Origin: Echeneis naucrates
Taxonomy: Eukaryota > Chordata > Actinopteri > Carangiformes > Echeneidae
DNA length: 64,000 nucleotides
NCBI RefSeq assembly: GCF_900963305.1
Contig: NW_021780168.1
Location: 622,501 to 686,500 of the forward strand
Direction: 5' to 3'
Position 1 is the stretch's first letter, and every line of letters starts with the position of its first letter. The notes beneath the pieces are model-generated. The model was not told the DNA's origin and did not search any database. It saw nothing but the letters and a program-made list of their open reading frames with translations. This document shows positions 1 to 9,339 of the stretch, in pieces. Made by a program: the position numbers and the translations under genes.

Positions 1-77
1 ACCTTTGGACACAGCTTTGAGGTTTCTCATAACGTCATATGTGTGTCATTTTTGCAGTGAAGCTGGCAGAAGTATGC

Positions 78-93
78 GGTAGTGTGGCCGAGC
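78..93 (+). pseudogene. tRNA-Leu 5' fragment
   Basis: The first 16 bases of tRNA-Leu(AAG), through the A-box start, are followed by unrelated sequence. The left flank (1-77) recurs before other Leu copies near 8760, 32890, 47260 and 58000, so a longer unit was duplicated here and then cut. Confidence 0.6.
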
Positions 94-100
94 AAGTACA

Positions 101-780
101 ATCTTGTGTTTAATTAAATGTACAACTTATAAATGGAGTGTTGCATCAGTGGCCACCGTCACTTCAAGTAGAAACTTGTTTAATCTACTCACATTCTTGG
201 GCCACCCCTTAAGGTGGTAATCTGTTTCATCTGGTAAAATTTACTGCCAGTAATGGGACAAAGTTTCATTGTTGACCTCACCGAAGTACCCCATGACAAA
301 TGATGGCTTTTTGCAGTTTAACCCTTGTAGCAGCCACCTGGGTGAAATCAGCAGCTGGTGTTTGCTTTCCCACTAAAACTTGAAAATGTATCTAAGTAAT
401 ACTTATACAGAGCTTTCAGTTGTCACCCGACCACTCCAAATGTGAAACTGACATTTACAAATATGGAATAATGCAATTACAGCCAAACAAGTACTTGGGT
501 ATGTGATTTTATTTATATTTGTCTGTCTGTCTCACAGAAGAACATGACAGTTCAGCGGGCTGACATGACCACCCCGCGGTGAGATCAGGGAGTGTCGGGA
601 CTCTTCTCTCTCTGGGACACTGGATCTGTCTGTCTGTATCATGTCAGAAACTCTGAAACACTCTGAACTTCTTTAAAACACGGTGGATTTACTGATATGA
701 AAGAGTCCAACGGTCCACCAACCCACCATCGATATATTGTGATGGTGTGAAGAACATGTGAGCAGAAGAGCAGCTGCTTA
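101..780. other. no gene seen
   Basis: No ORF of interest and no RNA fold were recognised. A short segment near 321-350 (the 'cagccacctgggtgaaa' motif) recurs near 8105 and 57415, so part of this stretch belongs to the dispersed repeat background. Confidence 0.4.
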
Positions 781-929
781 AGTTTATGATGTGTTCAGGT
801 AACAGTCAAAGCTCCATACACAACAATAGTCCTGCTTCTGTTTACCAAAAGGCTCCAAAGCCCACCCAGGGACCTGCTGTGTTTAGTTCACTTGTTGCTG
901 TAATCTCCAACAAAGAGCTAAAGTCTTGT

Positions 930-1001
930 AGAGAATGTGGCCATCGATCCCACTATCTCTCCCATGCTAAGCAAGCACGTTACCATTTGAGCTAATTCCC
1001 C
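930..1001 (-). pseudogene. tRNA-Ala(AGC) pseudogene
   Basis: Read on the minus strand it follows the tRNA-Ala(AGC) body with acceptor GGGGAAT and the anticodon loop intact. The D-stem end is changed (GGTAACGTGC for GGTAGAGYGC), the T arm has mismatches and the 3' end is altered. Compare the better copy at 59296-59368. Confidence 0.7.
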
Positions 1002-2012
1002 AAACTTTACTCCAGCTTCTCAAAACGGACTCAAAGTGGTACCGTGATGCATATACTGATCTTTATTTGCACGTGCACAGTGTGATTATATATATTTTTA
1101 TTTTGGCATGTGACCAATTGTCTGCTAGTTTGTTCTCACGACTTTTCTAGCTGTGAAAGTATCTCCAGGAATAAAATGATTAAATCAATACCTCGTTTTA
1201 ATTGTCAATCTCTATATTATATCAGAGGCCCTTTGTGGTGCATAAACTTATCTTTATTTGCATTTGTATGTGTATACACAACACACACACCACCTTTTCC
1301 AGCCTTCATTGTTCTTGGGGAATCCATTCCATATATGTGGAAACCCTTCTCGGACTGATTGGAGCATCCAAACGCTGCACAGCCAAACAATTTATGACCA
1401 CTGATCGACAAAATGTTAGTTGTAACCAATGAACCATGACACAACTGAACGTCATTTGTTTTGTTTTTTTTATTTTGGTCTTTTAAAAGTGTGGGCGGTC
1501 AAAAGTCGACCAAAACAACTTTGTGTAGATACGATGTCTATGTTTAGTTAACTTGTTGTGAACTTGTGGGATCTTCATCCTCTTTGGCATGATGTTTGTG
1601 TTTGTCAGTGTGTTTCATTGTAGTTCTGCTGTGCATGTACTGTGATGTGACTCTGTCTGCCAGCTGGTATTTACATGGAATTATGGGGAGCCAATGACAT
1701 CACAGTCACTTCAAAGGCAACTGAATCATTTCAAAGGCGATGGAATCTTGTCCCAGTAATGTCTTATAGAGCAGAAGACAGAGTTTTGTTTTTTAATTAT
1801 ATATTATATTATCTTCTACCCACGTTCATTATTCTAATTGACCACTAGCGTGCAGTTACAGTCTATTGGTGTAACATGGATCATGGATTCTAGGTCTCCC
1901 ACATGAATGCCTTTTATACCAGGCATTGCTGCTTAAAGCCGAAAAGAGAGTGCAAAAAATATGCAGGAAATTTCAAGTTGTTAAGTCCCTTCACCTGTAA
2001 TACACCACTGAC

Positions 2013-2085
2013 CAACCAAGAAGGAACTGGAACCCTCAGTCTTCTGATCCGAAGACAGAGGCCTTGTCCTTTAGGCCATGTGATC
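2013..2085 (-). pseudogene. tRNA-Arg(TCG) pseudogene
   Basis: A full-length 73-base copy on the minus strand. The anticodon loop CTTCGGA gives TCG. The T loop is altered (TTCCAGT for TTCGAGT) and the acceptor has mismatches. Paralogues lie at 19347-19419 and, truncated, at 23211-23276. Confidence 0.75.
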
Positions 2086-2534
2086 TCTGTGCGTGGGCCG
2101 TTTTAATGTGCTGTTGTTAGTTTATCATCTGATCTTGTAATATTTCATGGCTTCAACATTCATCAGAATGAAGGCAGCATCGAGCACCAGAGGTCAGTAT
2201 TGGCCATGACCTGAGATCACATCCACCTTCTGTGGAGGAGATCTGGAGATCTGGAAAATCCAGCATGGGAAGTGCCCTTTGACTTTGTTCTGGCTTTGGC
2301 TCTCTGACTTTGTTCTTTCAGGAGAAAAACAGATCAGTCAGATGGGGCGACAGGAACATGAACATGAGTCCTAAATATCTCTTTGCTTCAACATTCATCA
2401 GGATGAAGGAAGGGATCTGGAAAAGGTAAAGTCCTGTTCAGTCAATGCCTCACTGTGTTCTTCTTTCTGCAAAGTGGAATCAATAAAGTTTTGTTTCAAC
2501 ACATCATCCTTTAAATGTTGGTTGTATTTTGCAT

Positions 2535-2760
2535 TTCAAATCAAATCAAATCAAATCAGATTTATTTGTATAGCGCCAAATCATAACAAAGTTACATCAA
2601 GGCACTTTACATATAGAGCAGGTCTAGACCAAACTCTTTATAAATTTATTTAAAGAGACCCAACAGATCCCCCGATGAGCAAGCACTTGGCAACAGTGGC
2701 AAGGAAAAACTTCCTTTAAGAGCACTGAAACCTCGAGCATTTGTTAGCTGAATCTACAGA
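2535..2760 (+). repeat. dispersed fish repeat with CAAAT tract
   Basis: A short (CAAAT)n tract leads into a block with the motif 'tttgtatagcgccaaatc' and ends near 'aaggaaaaacttcct'. A second long copy is at 23600-23870 and a partial one at 16255-16350. This is a common teleost interspersed repeat, whose class I do not assign with certainty. Confidence 0.7.
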
Positions 2761-2810
2761 GTCACTGAAATGATGAAGTGAATCCAGGAAAGGAAATAAA
2801 TCCAGTTCAC

Positions 2811-2866
2811 AGAAGCGTGCTGGGCCCATAACCCAGAGGTCAATGGATCAAAACCATCCTCTGCTA
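2811..2866 (+). pseudogene. initiator tRNA-Met 3' portion
   Basis: The sequence runs from the end of the D arm through the CAT anticodon loop to the acceptor 3' strand, ending CTGCTA. The 5' acceptor and most of the D arm are replaced by unrelated sequence, so the acceptor stem cannot form. Confidence 0.75.
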
Positions 2867-3034
2867 TTCTAACACACTGGATGTCTCATGATCTAGCTGG
2901 ATCTAGCTGGAGTTTTTCAGCAGCACTGATTAACAGGAAAACATGCAGAATGTCATTTATCACTTTCTCCAGTAATGTGTACAGTTGTCACTGTGCTGCT
3001 CCTGACTCAGTGATGCTGTTGGATGCTTATAGGG

Positions 3035-3190
3035 CCGCCGTTCTTAAAGTGTGGGCTCCACCCCACTGGTGGGGAATAGAGACATGACAGGTGGGGCTTT
3101 GTTAATGCCTTTCTTTATGGACAACAAAGATCATAAATTCAAAACAAAACACCCCCCCACACACAAAAAGTCATCATTAACACTTAAGAC
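3035..3190 (+). mobile_element. hAT-like non-autonomous element fragment
   Basis: It starts with the hAT-terminus-like string 'ttcttaaagtgtgggctcc', followed by 'ccactggtgggg'. Copies lie at 19634-19790 and 56925-57100, with minus-strand pieces at 8215-8300 and 23420-23510. No transposase is encoded. The hAT assignment rests on the terminus motif only. Confidence 0.5.
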
Positions 3191-3528
3191 AGAACAGGTC
3201 CTTTTCTTTGATACACATCGACACATCTATTCCATCTATTCCATTCAGAAAGTAAAAATAATATATTTTATGACATCATTACACACAGTGACATATTTCA
3301 AGTGTTTATTTCTATTAATATTGATCATTGTGACCTCCAGCTGATGAAAACCCAAAAGTAGTTTATTTCAACAACATTTGACTTCACCCACAAGGAACTG
3401 CTGGGATTTAACCACAGGCTGCTTTAACCAGCTAACATACACAACCTTTATCTGCATTAGTTGTGAAATCATTCAGCCTGTTTGAACCCAGGACCCAGAA
3501 AAAAAAACATGTTCTCACTTCGTCCAGC

Positions 3529-3600
3529 TCCTCGCTAGTATAGTGGACAGTATCTCTGCCTGTCATACGGAAGACCAGGGTTCGATTCCCCGACGTGGAG
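3529..3600 (+). tRNA. tRNA-Asp(GTC), partly decayed
   Basis: Full length (72 bases), with anticodon loop CTGTCAT giving GTC and an intact T loop (TTCGATT). Mismatches occur at two acceptor pairs, one anticodon-stem pair and one T-stem pair. It could still fold, but it looks like an ageing copy. Confidence 0.6.
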
Positions 3601-3609
3601 AACAGTGTA

Positions 3610-4135
3610 TTCTCAAAATAGCTTATTAACCAGCGTGATCGAAGTTCACTCTCTCCAGATCTGACCAGTCAGATTCGTCTCGCTTGCAGGCAGACAGACA
3701 ACAAGGGTTGTGTTCCATGTCCAAGCCTTGTGTTCATTGCGCTTAAATATCTCGCAACACTGGTGTACTTTTACGCTACACAAAAAGCAGCTGCTTTCAT
3801 ATCGCCTGCTGTTCACACGCCAGTGTGAGAGCTGAAGTTGAGGACAAATGTTCTCCTTGATAATCTGAGTGAAGTGAGTTCCTGCTGGGAGCACCTCAGG
3901 GCAGCAAGGTGCCTTTATACATTGTTTGGTGGGAGGTGATAACCGACTATCGATCCTGGATGATAGCTGTTGTTACCACCTGAATTCAGAGTCCCTTTGT
4001 GGGGGTTTTATGTAAATTATCCTTTTCCTGTGGGGGAGTAAGTCTGATGTAGGTTTCTTCAGCCAACCATAAATTACTCTGGCATCTTTACAGTTTTAAG
4101 GCTCAAAGCTCGGGGGTTTGTTGGTGTTAAACATT
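3610..4135. other. no gene seen
   Basis: An 82-codon minus-strand frame lies at 3646-3894 without a recognisable domain. I see no splice-supported exon and no RNA gene. Confidence 0.35.
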
Positions 4136-5485
4136 CCTTTGGTTCCTGTTTTCTGTTCAAGTGATATTTTTATGAGCTCTCTTTGGCACCAGAGCATCCC
4201 TGTGACCTTACTGTGACCTGTGGATCAAATTTCTGCCAGCCACAGTCTGCTACATGTGAAAATATCATACCTTTATGAATGATGAAATCTGAAAACATTC
4301 ATGGAATACATAGAAAATAGGATCACCAAGTCACAAATATTTTTAGAAATTTATAGTAAAGTATGTCACAATAAGTAGAAAATATGCTGAAAGACCGACA
4401 ACATAGGTCTCACATTGAGCAAAAATAGAAAATAATACACAAATTGAATTCATTTTCACAAAACTATAATGGTTTACAGTTTAGTTCTGATAAATGACTA
4501 ATACAGTGAGTAACTTAAGAAGGATTTATTGCTATTTCAATTCATATCAAATTATGTTCATGTCACACCATATGACGATTTTAGGCACTAATACAACAAA
4601 CTGTCACATAAATTCAGATTCTGATTAAAAATCTAAAAACGTGTTTCTATAAACATGAGGTAGTAGAACAAAAGTCAACCTTTTTTATGCCTCTTATTTG
4701 GATTTTTTGACAAAACCCATTTTTTCTGGTATATATGCCACAAACACAAATGAGTAAGGACAAAAAAACAACAAAGCAAAAGTTAAAAAAAACTATCAAA
4801 CATGTTCCAGTTTTTTGGTCAACCAGTAAAGATCCTGCAATGAGCCTCTTTCGTCTTTTTCTTTACAATCGTCACAACCAAACGGTTTCTCTTCTCTATG
4901 GACCTTCATGTGTGGTTTAATGTTTTTCTTTAGTTTAAATCTTTTCCCACAAACATCACAGCTGAAGGGTTTCTCTTCTGTATGTACTTTCATGTGTCTG
5001 TTAAGGATTCCCTTTAGTTTACATCTTTTCCCGCAAACATCACAGCTGAAGGGGTTCACTTCTGTGTGGACTACCATGTGTGATTTAAGGTTGATCTTTT
5101 GTTTAAATCTGTTCCCACGAACATCACAGCTGAAGGGTTTCTCTTCTGTGTGGACCTTCATGTGTTTCCTAAGGATTCCCTTTAGTTTAAAACTTTTCCC
5201 GCAAACATCACAGCTGAAGGGTTTCTCTTCTGTGTGGACTACCATATGTGATTCAAGATAATCTTGCTGCTTAAATCTTTTGCCACAAAATGAGCATCCA
5301 AACGGTCCCTCCTCTGAGTGAACTTCCATGTGCTGTTTCTTCAACTTTTTAAATGTTTCCCCATGCTCTGGGCAGCTGCTGGGTTTCTCATTACTGTCAC
5401 ATTTTCTAATATTTACATCTGTCCACTTCTGCTGTGGACATTTTAGCTCCTTCACTTTCCAGCTGAGGGACAAAAGACCGCCAGT
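4135..5485 (-). repeat. zinc-finger paralogous segment, inverted copy
   Basis: This block is the inverted counterpart of about 29880-31905. It includes the finger region, the shared 3' end beyond the stop and several hundred bases of 3' flank. About 650 bases present in the intact paralogue (most of exon 1, the intron and the acidic linker) are missing here. Confidence 0.85.
4796..5485 (-). pseudogene. C2H2 zinc-finger pseudogene
   Basis: The minus strand encodes about five fingers with HTEEKPF-type linkers, ending in the tail GCDDCKEKDERG. Finger 1 has lost the second Cys (CPEH), another has CDVRG in place of CDVCG, and another has C for the core F (GKRCK). Only the first 16 or so coding bases of the paralogue's exon 1 remain. 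They are joined straight to the pre-finger region, so the inherited ATG near 5440 reads into a stop within about a dozen codons, and the finger frame has no upstream ATG. The intact paralogue stops right after its last CDKC, while here the frame reads about 18 residues further. Confidence 0.85.
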
Positions 5486-6188
5486 CCCGTTTGTGTGGAG
5501 CAGCTCCGGGCGTTTCCGGTTCCCCTTTGAAGAGCCACGTTAACTGACTCCGCCCACAGGACCAACCTTCTACGGAAAGCGAAGTGGTCCTAAATGGTTG
5601 AGGATCTGTGTGAGATTGCAGCGAAAACGAGATTTCTCGAATTGTGGTTCATCGTCTGTTATGGCATAAGAGTTAATTGAATATTCGTCATTTCTTAGCT
5701 CCGAGTTCACGTCTGTTGATTGATTTTTAAATTTGAATGAATGAACAAATACCACGCTTTGTTGTTCAATTGTTATTGTGCCTATGCAACAGTTTAACTT
5801 GTTGATCTTCACAGTGACAATAGTGTCTGTCTACACTGGGCATGTGGTGCAACAGATAACAGATAATGGGTAGGCTTTCAGGAAAACATTGCCCAAGTGT
5901 TCAGTGAATGGATTATTGATTTCCGTCGTCGTTCAGTCGAGCATGCTAACCAGTTAGCTAGTTTAATAAGTGATCCGACAGTGAGGTTTACTTAACGTGA
6001 GCTGCTCTCCCACAGCTAGGCTAGCTGGCATCCATTTACACAAAGATTAACAATGAATGGTCTAACAAATGCGTTCTCCGTTTCTTGTTTTAATGTAATA
6101 ACTAAGATATCAGTAACATACATGTTGTATTGTCCCGTTTAGCTTTCCGTACACTCAGCTGTGTTTCTATTTGCGTTTCTTCCTTCAG
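5486..6188. promoter_or_regulatory. possible old promoter region
   Basis: A GC-box-like 'gactccgcccac' lies just upstream (minus-strand sense) of the zinc-finger pseudogene. The stretch to about 6190 is less repetitive than its surroundings and precedes a candidate plus-strand exon. No TATA box is evident. The reading as a two-way promoter is an inference. Confidence 0.25.
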
Positions 6189-6320
6189 TACGTACGGTAA
6201 CATGGAAACTACGTCCGGCTCAGCAGTAAATCAGCGTAAAGGGGAACCAGGCAGTCCCAGGAAGGACACCACCAGCTCATCCCATTTTGAAACCGTCCAT
6301 CAGTCTGTTTTTCCCGGTCA
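6189..6320 (+). CDS. candidate exon, unknown gene
   Basis: An acceptor-like 'gtttcttccttcag' is followed by about 44 open codons, with an ATG at 6201 (METTSGSAVNQRKGEPGSPR at the start), and then by 'cag' plus a 'gttcgt' weak donor. The composition is protein-like (Ser/Thr/Pro rich), but I recognise no family and no partner exons. It may be a first coding exon left over from a broken gene, or chance. Confidence 0.25.
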
Positions 6321-6929
6321 GGTTCGTCATTGTAATTTCATATTTATTTCTTCTTATATATCTGCAGGCAATGAGTCCTCCACACAGCTCTCTGATGCAT
6401 TTCATCAGTTCCATTGTAATAATCCGTTTTCTCCGTTCAAACTTAGAAGTGAGCTGAAAGAAAAGGAGCAGTTCTGAAAACAAGTTTGGGAATTTGTACA
6501 GCAAACTAAATGCTGTAAATTCACCACTCATGAGTCTTGAAACAAACTTCCGTCTTCCTGCAGCACCTGTAACAAATTTTCACCTGAGTTCAGGGAACTC
6601 TACAATTGTCTTTACTGTACTCAGTCAGCCTGTACAGATGATTCAGTAACAGCTCAGTTATCTTTAGTCCAACAACTGCTGTCTATTTCTACCACAGGGA
6701 GCCACAGGCTTTAGTGTTTTCAGTCCTAACCCTTGATTGTCAAGCAATCATATTCCCATTTAATGCAGATTTTTCATCTACAAAAAGTAGATGAACATCT
6801 GACTTTAGCAACAAGGAACTGCTGGGAGACATGAAGACTGTGCAGTTAAGTGACTGGTCAGAGACAGTGCTGTGTCCTTTTAATGAAACTTATATGAATT
6901 TAACTCAACAACCTTAAACTTTATCAATG

Positions 6930-6993
6930 AGACACTGAACCCAGGATCTCCTGTTTACTAGACAGGCGCTTTGACCAACTAAGCCACAGCACC
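6930..6993 (-). pseudogene. tRNA-Thr(AGT) pseudogene
   Basis: On the minus strand the 5' acceptor GGTGCTG, D arm and anticodon arm (loop CTAGTAA, AGT) are good. About 10 bases of the T loop and T stem are deleted, so the T arm cannot form. Confidence 0.75.
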
Positions 6994-7228
6994 ACACAAA
7001 ATATAAATAAAATATAAATAAATAATGAGGTTAATCAAAACAAAATGCCACACAAGTCAGAACCAGGGCTCAGGCTGTTGGTACACAAACAAAGAAAGGC
7101 ATACTTGTGGATTCACAAGATTATATCAGGATCTGACCTTTTCTGACCTCTCCAAGTTTGTAGCTCTACAAGGCCTCATGGTGACAGTTTAATTTGGTTA
7201 ATGAACTTAATGAACTGCATTAGAGGAA

Positions 7229-7304
7229 GACTCTGTGGCGCAATGGTAGCGCGGGATGTCCTCTCTACAGAACAGGCACTTTAAGCAGCTAAGCATCAGT
7301 ACTG
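7229..7304 (+). pseudogene. tRNA-Trp 5' fragment joined to a Thr relic
   Basis: Positions 7229-7253 match the 5' end of tRNA-Trp (GACTCTGTGGCGCAATGG). It is cut after the D arm and is followed at about 7262-7304 by a degenerate minus-strand tRNA-Thr piece. Confidence 0.55.
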
Positions 7305-7866
7305 CAAGTTTTTCTCCAGGTTGTCTCTGAAACCATGTCTGTGTCAGTGAATACTTGTGCTCCTCACAGCTGTGTGTTTTTTGTCTCACGGTTTTGAAGT
7401 ATAGTTAGTTACATCTAATTCAGCTATGTTAGACAGGTGTCTGGGAGAGACTCGGAGTAGAAAAGCTGCTCATTTCTCCTTTCAGTTTACCCAACTCGTC
7501 AAGAATGACAAAAAAAGGGTGCTTCCTGAGTCGGCATGTGACGGTAAGGGACACTGACCATTCGTCAGTGTTTGTCAGCCTGTTGACACATTGGGAGTGA
7601 GAACATGTTGGAAAAACATGTGACATGCTTCTTATGTGAGGTGATCATCAGGGATCCCCCTCTGTTCAGCTCCATTGGGTCATACAGTCATGTCCTATAA
7701 GGTCTGGCAGTGAGGATTCCCGTTTTTCACGTGGCTGTTTGCCACTGTTGGTAGAGGGCATTCCTCCTTTCTACTGTTGCTGTGGACGTGTCCTGTTTCT
7801 CCAGCATTCTAGGGCTGAGGGGCTCACAGTGGGCGGCTAGGTTGCCAATTCCAGTGCAGGTACAGC

Positions 7867-7938
7867 TCCCATATGGTCTAGCGGTCAGGATTCCTGGTTT
7901 TCACCCAGGCGGCCTGGGTTCAACTCCCGGTATGGGAA
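7867..7938 (+). tRNA. tRNA-Glu(TTC)
   Basis: A complete 72-base cloverleaf: acceptor TCCCATA pairs with TATGGGA, the anticodon loop TTTTCAC gives TTC, and the T loop is TTCAACT. All stems pair, with only a T-G wobble in the T stem. No TTTT run follows at once, only TTT, so termination may be weak. This is one of the best tRNA candidates in the window. Relatives are at 14911, 38046, 47038 and 61596. Confidence 0.88.
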
Positions 7939-8214
7939 TTTAGTGTTATGTTGCCAGTATCTTCCCAGTTTGTCTCCTGTGAAAAGCGGTCAATCACCAC
8001 ATTTACATCTGCTTAACACAGCAACAACCACTTTGTCTTTGTCAGGAACTGCAAGTAAAAGCTGTAATATAGGAAGTGATGGGCAGGAACTCCACTGAGA
8101 GCACAACACTGCATGTAGCAGCCACCTGGGTAAAAACAGCAGCTCATGATGTCTCAGGGTGTGGGTGTTTTTGAATGTCAGATCTTTGATGACATCTGAC
8201 AGATCTTTGAGAAA

Positions 8215-8300
8215 GGATGATCAGAATGAAAAGGAGCATTTCCTCCTGTTTGTCACGCCCCACCTGTGATGTCTCTATTCCCCAACAGTGTCCACTGCAA
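8215..8300 (-). mobile_element. hAT-like element fragment
   Basis: A minus-strand partial copy of the element at 56925-57100. It keeps the 'tgtcacgccccacctg' segment and the block before it, but the terminal motif is degraded. Confidence 0.4.
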
Positions 8301-8371
8301 TACGCTACACTGCACTGCAAAGCTAGTGTTAACTTTTCAGTTTCCTCAGCTGGACTGGCAGCTGGAAACAT

Positions 8372-8441
8372 GTCAGGAGCTAGACTTAAGTTAAGCTATT
8401 TCCTGTGCAGAAGGGAATTCTGGTCTCTGAATGGAGGCCAA
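8372..8441 (+). pseudogene. tRNA-Leu(CAA-type, intron) pseudogene
   Basis: The 5' end 'tgtcagga' is joined directly to the anticodon arm, which reads 'agacttaagttaagc', followed by intron and variable-arm sequence. The D arm and the T arm are missing. Compare the full copy at 14960-15070. Confidence 0.65.
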
Positions 8442-8586
8442 AGCCTTTTGTGAACCAAAGTGTATGAAAAATCTGCATAAGATAGGAACATGATTGTTTG
8501 ACAATCAAGGGGTTAGGACTGAAAACACTGAATCCTGTGGCTCCCTGTGGTAGAAATGGACAGCAGCTGTTCATCTCATCCGTACA

Positions 8587-8614
8587 GGCTGACTAGCTCA
8601 GTCAGTGGAGCATC
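8587..8614 (+). pseudogene. tRNA-Lys 5' fragment
   Basis: Acceptor 5' strand and D arm of a Lys-type tRNA ('ctagctcagtcagtggagcat'), cut before the anticodon. Confidence 0.5.
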
Positions 8615-8849
8615 AGAAAGGAGCAGCTTTTCTACTCCAAGTCTCTCCCAGATGACTGAGTTCCTCAGAATCCTGTCGTAGCTGAGTTAGATGTAACAAG
8701 CTTAAGTTTCCCATGAGGACTCTGCTAATCAAAGACATCTTTCTGCCATTCACTCCTCCAAACCTTTGGACACAGCTGTCTCACAGGTGACACAGGTGTC
8801 ATTATTTCAGTGAAGATGTATGTGATCTTGTATGTGATTGTGACCAAGG

Positions 8850-8902
8850 CACTGTATTAAGGCTCCAGTCTCTTGGTGTGGGTTCAAATCCCACCACTAC
8901 CA
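8850..8902 (+). pseudogene. tRNA-Leu(AAG) 3' portion
   Basis: The anticodon loop TTAAGGC, variable arm and T arm (GGTTCAAATCCC) are preserved through the 3' end ACTACCA. The 5' acceptor and D arm are scrambled. The copy at 20056-20137 is complete. Confidence 0.7.
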
Positions 8903-8977
8903 GGTCAGTGACACAGATTGCAACTCTCAGTTTATGACAGAAACACACAAAATGCTGCCGGTCATCTCTCTGCCATT

Positions 8978-9052
8978 ATATAATATATATATTATTATTA
9001 ATATAACAATATACATTATATTATGATATGTATATTATATTATATAATATAT
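8978..9052. repeat. AT-rich simple tract
   Basis: About 75 bases of nearly pure A and T in TATA-like units. No gene content. Confidence 0.8.
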
Positions 9053-9339
9053 GCATAGAAATACAGCTGAGAACTTACTTCCTGCAGCATTGTATGCACT
9101 GCACTGTGAAAAACAGTATAAACATTTTCCCCTACAGGTCATTTAATGGTTATCACATTTGCCTAACACGTGTAAGGAAGGGTTAGGGTTAGTTCTACTA
9201 CCATCCCCCAGATCTGGAAGCACAGTATGAAAGAGCATATCAATAAAGACCAAAGAAACTAATCAGCTCCCTGTTTGTGTCTTTAGAAAATCAATGACAC
9301 GTGTAGGCTGCAACATGTGGGTGCAATTTGATGGACTGT

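Larger units (their letters stand above)
780..2105 (+). repeat. segmental duplication, copy A (direct)
   Basis: This block is repeated in the same orientation at about 22195-23300. Both copies hold a decayed minus-strand tRNA-Ala at the left end, an AT-rich middle, and a tRNA-Arg relic at the right end. Copy A has about 240 extra bases (about 1783-2019). A shorter third copy of the left end lies near 60003-60125. Confidence 0.8.

Noticed and set aside
321-350. tRNA-Glu anticodon arm fragment ('cacctgggtgaaa')
   Set aside because: Too short to separate from chance. It recurs as part of a different repeat near 8105 and 57415.
786-995. 69-codon frame
   Set aside because: It lies across a decayed tRNA-Ala and its duplicated flank, and the second copy does not keep the frame.
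4908-5261. 117-codon plus-strand frame over the zinc-finger region
   Set aside because: A repetitive shadow of the minus-strand finger repeats.
5400-5473. Start of the minus-strand zinc-finger frame at a TTG codon
   Set aside because: That codon lies in what is 5' untranslated sequence in the intact paralogue. The true ATG there is in another frame and stops early, so the locus was called a pseudogene.
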